Assembly: GCF_030272615.1 (NCBI RefSeq)
Contig: NC_081413.1
Span: 446,938,538 to 447,002,537 of the forward strand
Source of the DNA: Cryptomeria japonica
Lineage: Eukaryota; Streptophyta; Pinopsida; Cupressales; Cupressaceae
Length of the DNA: 64,000 nt
Direction of reading: 5' to 3'
Made by a program: the position numbers and the translations under genes. Shown piece after piece: positions 36,220-48,184 of the stretch. Position 1 is the stretch's first letter. The number at the start of each line of letters is the position of its first letter. A model generated the notes under the pieces. It searched no databases. It was not told the DNA's origin and saw nothing but the letters and a program-made list of their open reading frames with translations.

Positions 36220-37625
36220 ATTCTCTGTGCTATCAACATGTACAGCTGGAAAAAGTCTTGACGAAATCCTAAAAAATTGGAAAAAGTCTTGAAAAGAAAA
36301 AAAAATTAAAAAAATCAGAATAATCATAAAATACAAAAAAAAAAAGAGGAAAAAAAATATAAAGAGAGAAAATGCCCTGGTGAAAACCTGGTAAACAGAC
36401 ACCTTGGTAAAAAAAATAAATGAATCTCTGCCAAGCAGGTGAAAACCTGGCAAACAGGCACCTCTTGTACTCACGTGCTCCATCTATCAATGCAACGTTG
36501 GCATTTCCCGCTTTCCTGCATCTTTTCTTTTGCTTGTACATATATTTCAGTCACTTTTGTGACATCTTGGTTCATTGGAACCCTCAAGACTTGAAACTTG
36601 TCAATGTCCTAGTCTTAGGTTAATTGATAGAACACATTACATATCCTAAGCAGTGTCAACCAAGTCATCTTTTTGTCAGTGAATCATGGTCATCCACTCT
36701 GAGTCAGTCACCTTTCTCCTAAATACCAAAGAGTTTTTATCACTGAGTAAACAAGCAAAACAACATAAAAAAAAATAATCACTAAACAGTTTGAGCTATG
36801 AATGAAAATTTTCTTTGTGTGTTGTCTTTTATATTGGTTTTCGATTATTATCCCTCTGAGCAACTCGAGGAAGTCTATTGTGACTAAGAGGAGGAAGGAT
36901 TGGGAGCATAATATTTTCTTTGTTTTCTGCTTGTAGGAATGATCCCAATGATCTGGAAACATCTAAATTAGCTGGGTGTCTATGATAAGAGCCTTCATAA
37001 TAAGGTGAAATCACCTCACATACCTTGACTCCGCTTATTTGTATGCTACAGGGAGGTCCATATCATCTCTTTGTTTGTTTTGAGGGAATTTCTTTATGAT
37101 GCAATTTGGGTCCCTACGAAATCTATCCATGGATATGAATGAAAAAAGGGTCATTGTGGATAAGATAATACATATTGCACATTGAAAAAGAAAGGAACTC
37201 TAACCTGCCTGTTGTGTTCGTTATGCTCGGTGATGAATCTTAAGCATTTTAAATCCAGTGACTAGGTTTAGGTTGCATTTCGCATATCATTTTGCATATC
37301 ATTTTGCATTTTTGTGAATTTAGAGTGATTTCGGTATGGTAATAATCTCTTTATCTTCTGAATGAGAGTTGAAAGCATCATCATTTCTTATGCTAAGTGG
37401 TCTATTTATCATCATTTCTTTGATCGAGTATTTGTGTTTTGAGATGTTTAGCTGCATACATAAACATTTAATATAGATTCATACATTTCATTATTCACTC
37501 ATCTGCATTCATCTTATTGCATAGAAAAATGAAAACATTGCATTACTCATTACTCATACTGATTCATTTATTTGCATATGAAAAGAAGCTAAATAAGACA
37601 TCTATAATCATTTGCATTACATAGA

Positions 37626-37669
<44 letters not shown>

Positions 37670-37775
37670 GTCAAGTCTAAGAGTACAAAATGATGTCGAA
37701 TGACATATACAAACTCCCATCAAAGCAAGAATCATATAGGCTACAAAAAAATGGGTGTGTCTACAAAAAAAATAT
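36220..37775 (+). other. Element E 3' region, first noncoding part
   Basis: About 1.5 kb with no coding signal. An A-rich stretch (36270-36370) is followed by two copies of a 'gtgaaaacctgg(t/c)aaacag' block (about 36381 and 36439). A simple AT repeat lies at 37630-37667. Nothing else recognisable. Confidence 0.6.
37630..37667. repeat. AT dinucleotide microsatellite
   Basis: About 19 uninterrupted AT units. Confidence 0.95.
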
Positions 37776-39162
37776 CTAGCTCTGGGCCTCTCCCTCATCG
37801 CCTGGTGGAGGAGGAGGAGCCTGATGACCGGGATCCTGTCGAGGTGCTCGATCTCCCTCTGAGCGTGCCATATACTTTGAATAGGGGATCACCTACTACG
37901 CTACTGGAACTACCACGCTATATGCTGCAATATAGTAGGTTGCCCTACTGTTCTGATGCAAAACCTCATGTTGGAGGGTGTCTCACTCTGCTCTCATCGC
38001 CATGACCTGACAATCGTGCTCTACTCTCATCTCCATAAGGTGATGATCTCACTTAGCTCTCACCTCTAGAAGCTGTCGGTCTCGCTCTGCCAGCTGAGTC
38101 TGAGCCACAGTCAACTATGACTGCAACTCTGCAAGAGGGGCTCTCATTGACTGCCCTACGTCCATCCCATTCTCTCTCACAAGCTCTCCACCCCCATCTC
38201 CACCTCCAGTACCACCCTGCTCGTCCCTCCACTGCCAGACCTATCTCAGAGCTGCTCACTCCTCCTTAGCTCCACCCAATCTCACTCCTACCCTCCCAAG
38301 GGATCCGCCCTCACCCCTCTATTGTCCATCCTCAGCTGGAACCCTCCTGCTACTAGCACCAGGATCACCACCTATCTACCTTAAAGCCTCGGCTCTTTGT
38401 CTCTGGCCCTACCTCTGACCCTGTCCATGTCTTGGCATGGGAGCATCATCCTCAATATCCTTTATACGAGGCTCCTGCTCACCTGAATCTGTAAACCTAG
38501 GAAAAGGATGTTGCTGGAACCACTCTCTGTATGGGGGCAATACCCCCGCATCTGCAACATCATCCATATAGTCCCATCTAAGGCATTATAGACCAATCAG
38601 CTCCTACATAGCCAAGGCATAGGACAATCATGGAGACCATCCCTGTCTCTCCTCATCTGCATAACGCGCATAAGTTGTATACTCCTGTGAGATACCCTGA
38701 GGCCTACCATACTGCCTCATCACCCGTGATACAACAAACCACTCAACAATAGTTTGCGATCTCCCAATAAGTGGGCACGTAACAAAATGGTCCCTGTGAA
38801 CTAGCTGCCAGTCATCCCATGGCTTCAAACCTCTGTAAGGTCTCCACACTATGGCTATCAAATCATCTAACTATCGCTGCCAAAACTTTGCATTTCCCAA
38901 ATGGGGCTGTGTGACATAACCAGCATACCTATATATAATTGGTTGCCTAATCTCTCTACTATCATCTACTATCAACTGACAAACAGGAAGATTATCCCAA
39001 GCCCAAACTTGTAAAATAAATACACCTGTAGCCATGCTCCTGCCATCTCTATATACAATCTCATTCATCTCACGATACATGTGGGCCAAAAAGAAAGAAC
39101 CCCAGCCAAGCCTCTGAGGGGTCTCCATCAATCTCATCAGCATCCTACCCCAACCACACTAG
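37776..39162 (-). pseudogene. Antisense plant-mobile-domain (PMD, MAIN/MAIL-like) gene, C-terminal part
   Basis: Read on the minus strand from the D insertion site (39162) downwards. It starts with LGWGSFFLAHMYREMNEIVY and VFILQVWAWDNLPVC, then the RQPIIYRYAGYVTQPHLG region, then WRPYRGLKPWDDW, PLIGRSQTIVEWFVVSRVMR and QYGRPQGIS. These are the signature blocks of the aminotransferase-like plant mobile domain. After it comes a Gly/Arg-rich linker and a coiled coil (38135-37985, LAELQS ... LAERDRQLLEVRA), ending at a TAG at 37776-37778. Nonsense codons at 38871, 38628 and several later ones break it. Its N-terminal half is at 48184-47742. Confidence 0.8.
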
Positions 39163-40174
39163 AAACCTGTAGCATCGTAAATTGTACGCACTTGCTAGGG
39201 TGGTACAATTTCACACCTAGTTTAGCACCCACCTTGGCGCATTTTGCATTTTGCATTGCATTTCCCCTTTAGCACTTAATTAATTAAATTAATTAGGTCT
39301 AGGGTTCTATCTTATCATCTCCCATATCATAAAGTTGGGCCCTTTCATTAAAGTGTGCCCCTTTCATTTTATTCTTCCAATACATCATTTAATCAAAAAC
39401 CCTAATTAGGTCCTATTTTGAACTTGGGGGCTTGATTTCGGGGGTCAAAACATCTCGAAATCAGCTGTAACTTCGGGATTCTCTCTAAAATCATCATATC
39501 CGACGGCCCTGAAAATTTGGTGAAAAGTTGTTGGGACCGTGGCGCCCGGTGCACATGGTCCCGGACATTTTTCCCGAAACTTTGGGAGCATGATCCAATC
39601 ATAAAATAAAGCTTAACCCCAAGAAATTGGCGGGATATTCAATCTCTAGGTCGGCCAAAATACGAATTTGCGACCTAGGGTTTCATACATAAAAGCTCTC
39701 TTTCCTCATTTGAAGGGATCCGATTTTTGTTTAAAGGACCTTCTATGCAGCGAAAGAGTAGATCTTTGAAGACTTCAATAACATTCAACATCTTTCTATC
39801 AAGCATTTATCAATTTCATTCATCCATTTAGGGCTTGGAAGACATTGAAGAACAATAGGAGATTACCGACTGAAGATTGGCTTGTACTCCTCCCTTGAGG
39901 GTTGGGTATGATTTCATGTTGTTTTCATGTCTTTGCATAAGCTTCAAATATCCTTTATTCATGCTTTAGATCACTTTGCATCTTGATTTAGAGCATTTAC
40001 ATTATCATTTACAAGCAATTAGGGTTTACTTTCTAGGTTGCTCTAGTTTGCTTTCTTGCATTTAAGGACCTTGCACATACACTAGGTCTACACACACAAT
40101 ACATTTTACAATACAACTTGGCTATTCATGGAGGTGGAAATCACCGAAGCGAGGGTTTGACTAAGGCAAAACCC

Positions 40175-40180
40175 TATATA
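40175..40180 (+). promoter_or_regulatory. TATA box in the left LTR of D
   Basis: TATATA within ACCCTATATAGCCACCC; the same site is at 47076-47081 in the right LTR. About 120 bp upstream of the GC-rich repeats. Confidence 0.6.
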
Positions 40181-40300
40181 GCCACCCAAACACCTTTTCA
40201 GATATAAGTGCAGGTTTCGGGACTCGGACGATGCCGCAAGTTGCAGATCTGGGAGAAGCAGACGGAGACCGAACTTCACACCAAATCTCAGAGCAAAAGA

Positions 40301-40393
40301 CCAGGATAGGGGCGTGGGGTGCCCTAGTCCTGCCAGGACAGGGGTGCTAGGCGCCCTGGTCCCTGGGACAGGGGCGCTGGGCGCCCTGGTCCT
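40301..40393. repeat. Three GC-rich near-palindromic repeats in the LTR of D
   Basis: Units begin at 40301, 40333 and 40363 (spacing 32 and 30 bp), each of the form GGACAGGGGCGCTGGGCGCC followed by CTGGTCC. The unit is almost its own reverse complement, so RNA from it could fold into strong hairpins. The right LTR has the same three copies at about 47202-47294. Confidence 0.85.
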
Positions 40394-40838
40394 CCTGACA
40401 GACAGCATTTTCAGCATTTTTGACATCTTTTTCTAGAGTGCAAAACAGTAGTTTCCGGAGCAGTTTCAGGGGCAGAATCAGGACAGTGGCGCCCGCGCCC
40501 CCATCCCAAACATTTTCAGTCAGATTTTAACTCCGAGTATGCATTTGCATTCTTGTCTTGTCCTTGTGTTTACAGCTTTCCATCATTTAAGTTCAATTCT
40601 GTAATCTTGTTATTAGTTCATACTTGCACTTTGGGGTTAGGGATTGAACTTGCATCATTTCATCTTTCAATTACAACAAAGGAATAGAAATCCTAATAGG
40701 TAGCCCATGGATCTCTCTTCCACAAGAAGAAGTATCCAATTGTGTGATACCTCTAGGCTCTTTCGTATTCCACAAATGTGTGGTTGAAAGTGAGATTAGG
40801 GCATGTTTGCTTAGTGTCACTTTTCCTCCCACACATTT

Positions 40839-40856
40839 TGGTGAACCCGACGTGAA
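40839..40856 (+). promoter_or_regulatory. Primer binding site of element D
   Basis: TGGTGAACCCGACGTGAA starts three bases after the left LTR; it differs from the primer sites of C and E. Confidence 0.6.
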
Positions 40857-41181
40857 ACTCCAATCTTCTCTAATTCTGATTTATGTTTTCAAATTTGAGT
40901 GTTTACGCTATTTCAAATTCAAAATTGTATTTACAAGTCTCAATTTCTTGCAAGATTCAAAAAATTTAGAGGAAATTTTTGCTAAAACCCTAATTTTTCA
41001 ATTCAAAGTTGAACTTGTGGATAGCTTAATTTGGATCAATAATTTTAAATCTGATTTAGGAACTCATTTGAATCATAAATTTCATTTTCTAAATCTACAT
41101 TCTAAGTGCTTGCATTGGTTGAAATTAAACATTTCCTTCTATTTTGCATATGTTATCATTTGAAAGAGGAAAATTGTTGTC

Positions 41182-44100
41182 ATGATGCATTCATTTCATA
41201 GATGTGATAATGGGTTAGCTTCCCTTGTTTCAATTTTTCCATCTCCTAAAGAACCTCCCCTCATCTATAACAACATTTTAGTGTCTAAAAGAGTTGCTAC
41301 CAATCTCTTTGAGACTCTCCCATTCTCTAAGGATGAAGACTTTAAGAGTGATCTTGACAACTCTCCTAAAATGTGCCCTTCCTATCTAGCTATCCTAGAA
41401 GAAGAGAATGATATCATAAACACCTTTCTTAATGTAACTTCACCTTCCCTCCATGATGCCTCTCTAAGTGAAAAGGTATTGATGGACATAGACTTATTTT
41501 CTCTTAAAGTTGGTCCTTCCAATGGGGGCATGTTAGTGTAGCAAGAGGTTATGAACACTTCTTTCAAAGATCTCCTTCCTAAGCATGAATCTTTGGAGAA
41601 ATATGTTCATGTTCCTCCTAAAAAACACTCCCTTCATGAGGATCCTTTTGTGCAAGAAGATGACATTATCCTTACATTTCCTAGTGATGGCATTTCCTTT
41701 TCCAACAAAATTCCAACTAGAGATGATGAATTAATGATAAATGCTTACCCTTCTCCTAAAGTGTGTCTTACCCATAAGCATCCCTTAGAGAAAGAAGATG
41801 AAATAATAAGCAATTTCCTTAATTCTCTCTCCCCTAAAAATCATATTGAACATATTTTGATGAAAGAGGATGAGTTTAACACATCTATTGATGCTCTCCC
41901 TCCTAAGGATGAGGAATTAATAAACAATGTTATCTCCTCTCTCGAAATTGACAATACTTCAAACATTCCTTTCAACAACCTCACTATTTGGGATGAACCA
42001 TTAGAAGAAGGTGTAGATTATTCTCTCTCCCTTGATAGTTTCTCACCTTCCTTGAATATCAATTATTCTCCCTCTAAAAAAGCATCTCCCTCTCCTCAAC
42101 TTGGTTCTACTCATAAGGATACCCTAGTTCAAAGCAAGATGGTTAACATCTCTTTCAAAGATCTCCCTCTCAAAAGTGAGACTTTAGAGAGTAATGTTGA
42201 TCCTTCTCCTAGAGAGTTTACTCCCCAGGTAGATCCTTTGATGATAAAGTATGATATGACCTTTCCTAGTATTACTCTTCCTACTAGAACATCAATGCCT
42301 ATCCCTTGTCTCTCTCCTAAAATTGATTTGATCTGTGATAAGATTTTAGTGCAAGAGAAGACTATCAATAATTCTTCCAACACTTTTTTTCATTCTTCTA
42401 AACCATCCTCAATCAATTTGATACATGTGAATGAGACACCTAACAAACCTCTCTTCACTATCCAAGGTGCTTGTCCTTCTCAAAATTCTCAACCTTTAAA
42501 TAAGCCTATCTTAGTGGTTCAAGGTGGTTATGCTAATGATTCTTTTTGCACTCCTAAGAAACCTATTATTACTGTGCAAGGAGGTTATTCTACTAAGAGC
42601 CCTTATGAGTATGCTAAGCAACTGACTAGAGAGAGTTATCATGCAGTTGCTCATACCTATAACACAAGAAACAATATGCAACCTAATCCTCCTCCAGTTA
42701 TCCCCACTTCGCTTCCTCCTTCCCAACCTATTCTTCCTCAAGCTCCTCGTATTTCACAAATGCTTAGTAAGGACTATGATCTCATAGAACAACTTAAAAC
42801 TACCCCTGCTAAGATATCCCTTTGGGATTTGATCCAAACTTCTTCTGCTCATCATGGAATGTTACAAGATGCCTTGAAAGATTTGAATGTTCCTCCACCT
42901 AATACATCTAGTAATATAGTGTCTTTGGTTAACTCTATGATGAATCCTAAAGCTCAAATTGTGTTTACCCAAGATGAGTTGCCTACTAGTGAAATTCAAC
43001 AACAATATGATCCCTTGATGATTGTGGTTATCATAAATGACACTGCTATAAGACGAACACTGGTAGATAATGGCTCTAGCCTTAATGTGTGTAGCATTAA
43101 TCTATTGCATAAGATGAATGTGGATACATCCCTTATTGAGCCTGACTCTCATCCCATTCGAGGCTTTGATAATGTGGCTAAGTCTTCATTAGGTATTATC
43201 ACCTTACCCATCACAGTGGGACCTGTTACTTTGCCTACTCCTATCCATGTTATGTCGGGAAATCTAATCCATGTTATGTCGGGAAATCTAACATACAACT
43301 TGTTATTAGGGAGACCTTGGATTCATAGTATGCAAGCTGTCCCCTCTACATTGCATAGACAAGTTAAATTTATTTATAACAATAAGACATATACCTTGAT
43401 AGGTGATACTAATCTTCAGGCTTGTTTGCAAACATCTACTTCCAAAGGGAGTTCTTCTAAGCCTTCCTCTTCTAGTGATGACTCGTTAAACAAGATACCT
43501 ATGGATGAATCATCACCCTCTAATAATCAAAATTCTTTGGATGAGTCTAAAGCTCCTGAAGAAGATCCTTCTCGACTTGAGTTTACACATGAAAAGGCTT
43601 TTGATCCTGAGAAGGTTCTCGCAGAAGACGATTGGGGATCCCTTGACTTTAATCCCACCTTTGTAGGTGAGTATAGGGTTCCTCCTAGAGATCTTAAAGG
43701 TAAAAAGAAGGAAGAAACTAGAGATCAATCAGTCTTACCTGAACCTATGAGCAATAATTTTGTGGCCGCTTCTCAAACTTCTTCTCCTCACACCTCTAAT
43801 TATGAAGAGTTTGATTCTTTGTCTTATGAAAAACCACCTTCTCTTCCTGAAATGGCTGATCGTTATGGTCGTGGTTTTCGCATTTTTGCTAAGCATGGGT
43901 ATCATGGAAATGGCTGTGGTGCTCATGAACAAGGGATGAAGGTTCCTCTAGAGACTAATTTTCACAATTATGCCTTTGGACTTGGCTACAATCCCTGCAA
44001 ACGCACTAAAGCATCTAAAAGACCATCTTTCAATGCGAATGCTATATTTAGTAGTGATGATGATCTCACTTCAACTAAATCATCTTCTACTTCTATCAAC

Positions 44101-44382
44101 TCTCATTCCCCTCATAAGGAAGTCTTGGCAATGAACAAATCTCTTTATGAATCCCCTCAAATTTCTAAATCCACTTATGAATCTTTATCTCCTATTCATC
44201 ATAAAGTCCTTTCCTCTAGGGATAAGGCTCTAATAAATTACACTCATTCCTCTTCTAAGATTTCATGTGACTTTTCTTCTTCAATTTTTATCATTTTATA
44301 CATGTTTTTGATCTCACTTATAGTTGAGCATTTAACATGTCATATTCAAATACCTCATTCAATCTATCATGTCTTTAAATAA
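41182..44382 (+). CDS. Element D ORF: repeat-rich N-terminus, retropepsin, G-patch-like motif
   Basis: The ATG at 41182 opens a frame of 1,067 codons broken only by a TAG at 41539-41541 (V-stop-QE, probably CAG originally); 41551-44382 is open for 943 codons. Numbering from 41551: residues 1-300 are made of degenerate Ser/Pro/Asp repeats (LSPK-type). About 295-350 has three repeats of the form KP-x-(I/V)QGG(Y/A). At about 410-430 is ISLWDLIQTSSAHHGMLQ. The retropepsin has its active site VDNGSSLNVCS at about 505-515 and LLGRPWIHSM near 584. The G-patch-like motif HGYHGNGCGAHEQGM is near 780. A hydrophobic segment IFIILYMFLISLI lies at about 911-925. There is no RT or integrase. The function must be protease-like or structural, supplied to or parasitic on an autonomous relative. 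Confidence 0.85.
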
Positions 44383-46051
44383 CATTAATGGCTATTATGT
44401 TGCTCATCATTATGTGACATTGGTAGCTCATTTACTAGGGGCTCATTGTCATTCATGATAGTACAATTTCAAGTGCAATCATATTTTTGAAGCAACATAA
44501 TAGCCTAATTTTCTATGTTATCTCTTGTTTCTATGGGGACAAGAGTGATTTCATATATCTCTTCTTTTTCTTATGTCCAAATCTCTCCCTAGAAGATTGT
44601 GTAAGCCCTTCTCATTTAGGCAATGATCTTTCCTTATTTTTATCTAAGGATCCACTTTTCCCTATTTTGTGGATGGTGTGGACTTTATTACTTGATGTTA
44701 TGCCTTGTACGCATTTGTTGTTGTTTGTTCAAGGATTCTCTCTTACAAGAGGTGTAAGTCCTTGACTACAACCTCTTTTGCACTTGGTAAAATACATCCA
44801 TAATGAATTCACTCTCCCAATTGGGTTAAAAGGAGCGTCATCCTTCATTAAGAATCACTTTCACCTCACAAAAGAAGGAAGTATTGCATTCTTATTCTCT
44901 ACTTTGTCTTATTCTAGGAGATGTTATATTTGTCTAAGACAATTCCTCTCGGGGATAGGTGGCTTTTGTACAAAGATCTCTTCTCCTCTAAGGATCTCCT
45001 TTACACATACTACAAGACATCCCTTTCCAACTATCTTATCCTTGCTTAAAGAGTGCAAAACTCTCTTGCTTGGATCTATGACATTGTTGCATTTTTGGGG
45101 TATCTTCTTGTGTGATGAAGGTAGGTATCCTTGTTCTACTTTTCTTATGACATAAACATTACACTTTTTGAGCAATGGGTCATTCTCAGAACCAGAGCAC
45201 AGACTCTTAGAGTGAGATGTCTCCATTTTTCTTTTATGCAAGGTGATTATTCTCGGAACCAGGGCACAGACTCTTAGAGCGAGATGTCACGCTTTTGTAC
45301 TATACATATACAGGTTGTAGCATACTCGGGCATAGACTCCTATGAGATGCTTCTAACCTCACTTACACACACATGCACGAGGTTGAGTGGAACTAGCGGC
45401 ATAAGGCTAGACTTTCTCACTCTCCTCCCTTACATGGATCACCTAGACAGACTCTAGGGGCTAGTTTTCCATGTCCTTTTCCCATGGATCACCTAGACAA
45501 GATCTAGGGGCGAGAAGTCCATGTTTTCTCTCTCACTATTCCTCTCATGGATCACCAATGTGTGTATTCATGCCTTTTTCCTTTCTTTTCTTCTCTTTGC
45601 ATTTTGTTTCCATTTACATCCTTCATCTTGTGTTAGAGAACTCTCAAATCCTCACACTCTTTGTTGTGTTGGAATTGAGATTTAGTCCTCTTTCTTACCA
45701 AATGATTGTCCATTAGATTTCGATCTCATATCAAATCTTCTTGTGAGCATTTGTCATCAATATTCTTTAACAATTCGAAGTGGTAAACATGATACCCTAT
45801 TTCAACTCACTAAAATTAGCAAGCCGAAACAGGGGGGGGCATATAGCTACCCTCGAATTTTCATCACCTTCCTTAGTAAGCATTAGGTGATTTTGTGATC
45901 TAACGTGTGTTTTGTAGGGTGCAGTTCCTAACTGTGTACTGCAGATACCGCTGGGGGCTTCGGTCGACAGACTTATGGATATATCCTTTTTCAAATAATG
46001 TTTACTTTTCTGTACTTTAGCTTGCATATGCACGTAGTGTTCATATGACCG
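44383..46051 (+). other. Element D 3' internal noncoding region with short repeats
   Basis: No domain-bearing ORF. Two 39-bp copies of the block starting 'ttctc(a/g)gaaccag' at about 45182-45220 and 45250-45288 carry 'gcacagactcttagag', with a related 'catagactcc' block near 45330. Three further copies of a 'catggatcacctagaca' block lie at about 45434, 45483 and 45547 (the last truncated). Confidence 0.7.
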
Positions 46052-46068
46052 CTAAAGTGGGGGCTAAA
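46052..46068 (+). promoter_or_regulatory. Polypurine tract of element D
   Basis: CTAAAGTGGGGGCTAAA directly before the right LTR. Confidence 0.75.
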
Positions 46069-47736
46069 TGTAGCATCGTAAATTGTACGCACTTGCTAGG
46101 GTGGTACAATTTCACACCTAGTTTAGCACCCGCCTTGGCGCATTTTGCATTTTGCATTGTATTTCCCCTTTAGCACTTAATTAATTAAATTAATTAGGTC
46201 TAGGGTTCTATCTTATCATCTCCCATATCATAAAGTTGGGCCCTTTCATTAAAGTGTGCCCCTTTCATTTTATTCTTCCAATACATCATTTAATCAAAAA
46301 CCCTAATTAGGTCCTATTTTGAACTTGGGGCCTTGATTTCAGGGGTCAAAACATCTTGAAATCAGCTGTAACTTCGGGATTCTCTCTAAAATCATCATAT
46401 CCGACGGCCCTGAAAATTTGGTGAAAAGTTGTCGGGACCGTGGCACTTGGTGCACATGGTCCCGGACATTTTTCCTGAAACTTTGGGAGCACGATCCAAT
46501 CATAAAATAAAGCTTAACCCCAAGAAATTGGTGGGATATTCAATCTCTAGGTCGGCCAAAATACGAATTTGTGACCTAGGGTTTCATACATAAAAGCTCT
46601 CTTTCCTCATTTAAAGGTATCCGATTTTTGTTTAGAGGACCTTCTATGCAGCGAAAGAGTAGATCTTTGAAGACTTCAATAACATTCAACATCTTTCTAT
46701 CAAGCATTTATCAATTTCATTCATCCATTTAGGGCTTGGAAGACATTGAAGAACAATAGGAGATTACCGACTGAAGATTGGCTTGTACTCCTCCCTTGAG
46801 GGTTGGGTATGATTTCATGTTGTTTTCATGTCTTTGCATAAGCTTCAAATATCCTTTATTCATGCTTTAGATCACTTTGCATCTTGATTTAGAGCATTTA
46901 CATTATCATTTACAAGCAATTAGGGTTTACTTTCTAGGTTGCTCTAGTTTGCTTTCTTGCATTTAAGGACCTTGCACACACACTAGGTCTGCACACACAA
47001 TACATTTTACAATACAACTTGGCTATTCGTGGAGGTGGAAATCACCGAAGTGGGGGTTTGACTAAGGCAAAACCCTATATAGCCACCCAAACACCTTTTC
47101 AGATATAAGTGCAGGTTTCGGGACTCGGACGACGCCGCAAGTTGCAGATCCAGGAGAAGCAGACGGAGACTGAACTTCACACCAAATCTCAGAGAAAAAG
47201 ACCAGGACAGGGGCGTGGGGTGCCCTGGTCCTACCAGGACAGGGGCGCTGGGCACCCTGGTCCCTAGGACGGGGGCGCTGGGCGCCCTGGTCCTCCTGAC
47301 AGATAGCATTTTCAGCATTTTTGACAGCTTTTTCCAGAGTGCAAAACAGCAGTTTCCGGAGCAGTTTCAGGGGCAGAATCAGGACAATGGCGCTCGCGCC
47401 CCCATCCTGAACATTTTCAGTCAGATTTTAACTCTAGGTACGCATTTTCATTCTTGTCTTGTCCTTGTGTTTACAGCTTTCCATCATTTAAGTTCAATTC
47501 TGTAATCTTGTTATTAGTTCATACTTGCACTTTGGGGTTAGGGATTGAACTTGCATCATTTCATCTTTCAATTACAACAAAGGAATAGAAATCCTAATAG
47601 GTAGCCCATGGCTCTCTCTTCCACAAGAAGAAGTAGCCAATTGTGTGATACCTCTAGGCTCTTTCGTATTCCACAAATGTGTGGTTGAAATTGAGATTAG
47701 GGCATGTTTGCTTAGTGTCACTTTTTCTCCCACACA
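46069..47736 (+). repeat. Right LTR of element D
   Basis: 1,668 bp, about 97% identical to the left LTR, followed by the target repeat AAACC. Most differences are C/T or G/A transitions. Confidence 0.95.
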
Positions 47737-47741
47737 AAACC

Positions 47742-48184
47742 CTACTGTCCTCTATCTGGCATCAGAAAACAACTAATAAATCCTGCTAGAACACATGCCA
47801 GAGGAAAATCCTCACTGTATCTGCTCATCATAATGCCCCAACTAATGGAACAGGTCAAAATGTTGGGGTCCCTGAAGACATGCTTCACTGCCTGTAATCC
47901 TAGAAGGTGTCTTGAATTGTAATCCACCTTATCACAGCAAAAGGGATATGAGGGATCCTATATACATCATCGGGAGTGATAGTCAACTCCCCCACTAGCA
48001 AATGAAACATGTTATTCTTTGAATGGAAACACTCAACCAATGATGTGAGCATACCGTGATTCACATAGATATCTGGTAAACCAAGAAGATGAGTCAAACC
48101 GCACAAATCAATATGAGCCTCATGAACCTCTGATAACAGTCGTACTAATGTCATGGTGGGAGGACAAACACATCTAAAAAGCAC
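47742..48184 (-). pseudogene. Antisense plant-mobile-domain gene, N-terminal part
   Basis: Minus-strand reading from 48184 gives the PMD opening blocks: LVECFHSKNNMFHLLVGELT, ITPDDVYRIPHIPF, then after a frameshift near 47920 SRHLLGLQAVKHVF, ISWGIMMSRY and FPLACVLAGFISCFLMPDRG. A TGG/CAG-type stop follows and the D insertion point. The next residues (GF...LGWGSFF) are at 39162, so D split one gene. No ATG is obvious at the 5' end; the open frame begins with GTG at 48184. PMD proteins (MAIN, MAIL) act in silencing and development in plants, and PMD domains are also known in transposons. Confidence 0.8.

Larger units (their letters stand above)
39168..40835 (+). repeat. Left LTR of element D
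   Basis: TGTAGCATCG...CCCACACA, 1,668 bp. Contains a TATATA box at 40175-40180, then three GC-rich near-palindromic repeats at 40301-40393. Confidence 0.95.
39168..47736 (+). mobile_element. Element D: young non-autonomous LTR element with a protease-only ORF
   Basis: 8.57 kb bounded by two 1,668-bp LTRs of equal length and a target duplication AAACC (39163-39167 and 47737-47741). The LTRs differ at about 50 positions by eye (about 3%), with no length difference. Internal DNA has one long ORF (41182-44382, one nonsense codon) with a retropepsin and a G-patch-like motif, but no gag capsid, RT, RNase H or integrase. It interrupts the antisense PMD gene inside element E and is the youngest datable insertion here. 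Confidence 0.92.

Noticed and set aside
37700-38005. 101-codon plus-strand ORF
   Set aside because: Shadow of the C-terminal end of the antisense PMD gene.
40744-41163. 139-codon plus-strand ORF at the start of D
   Set aside because: It begins inside the left LTR and runs across the primer binding site, so it is leader DNA that happens to be open, though in the same frame as the D ORF.
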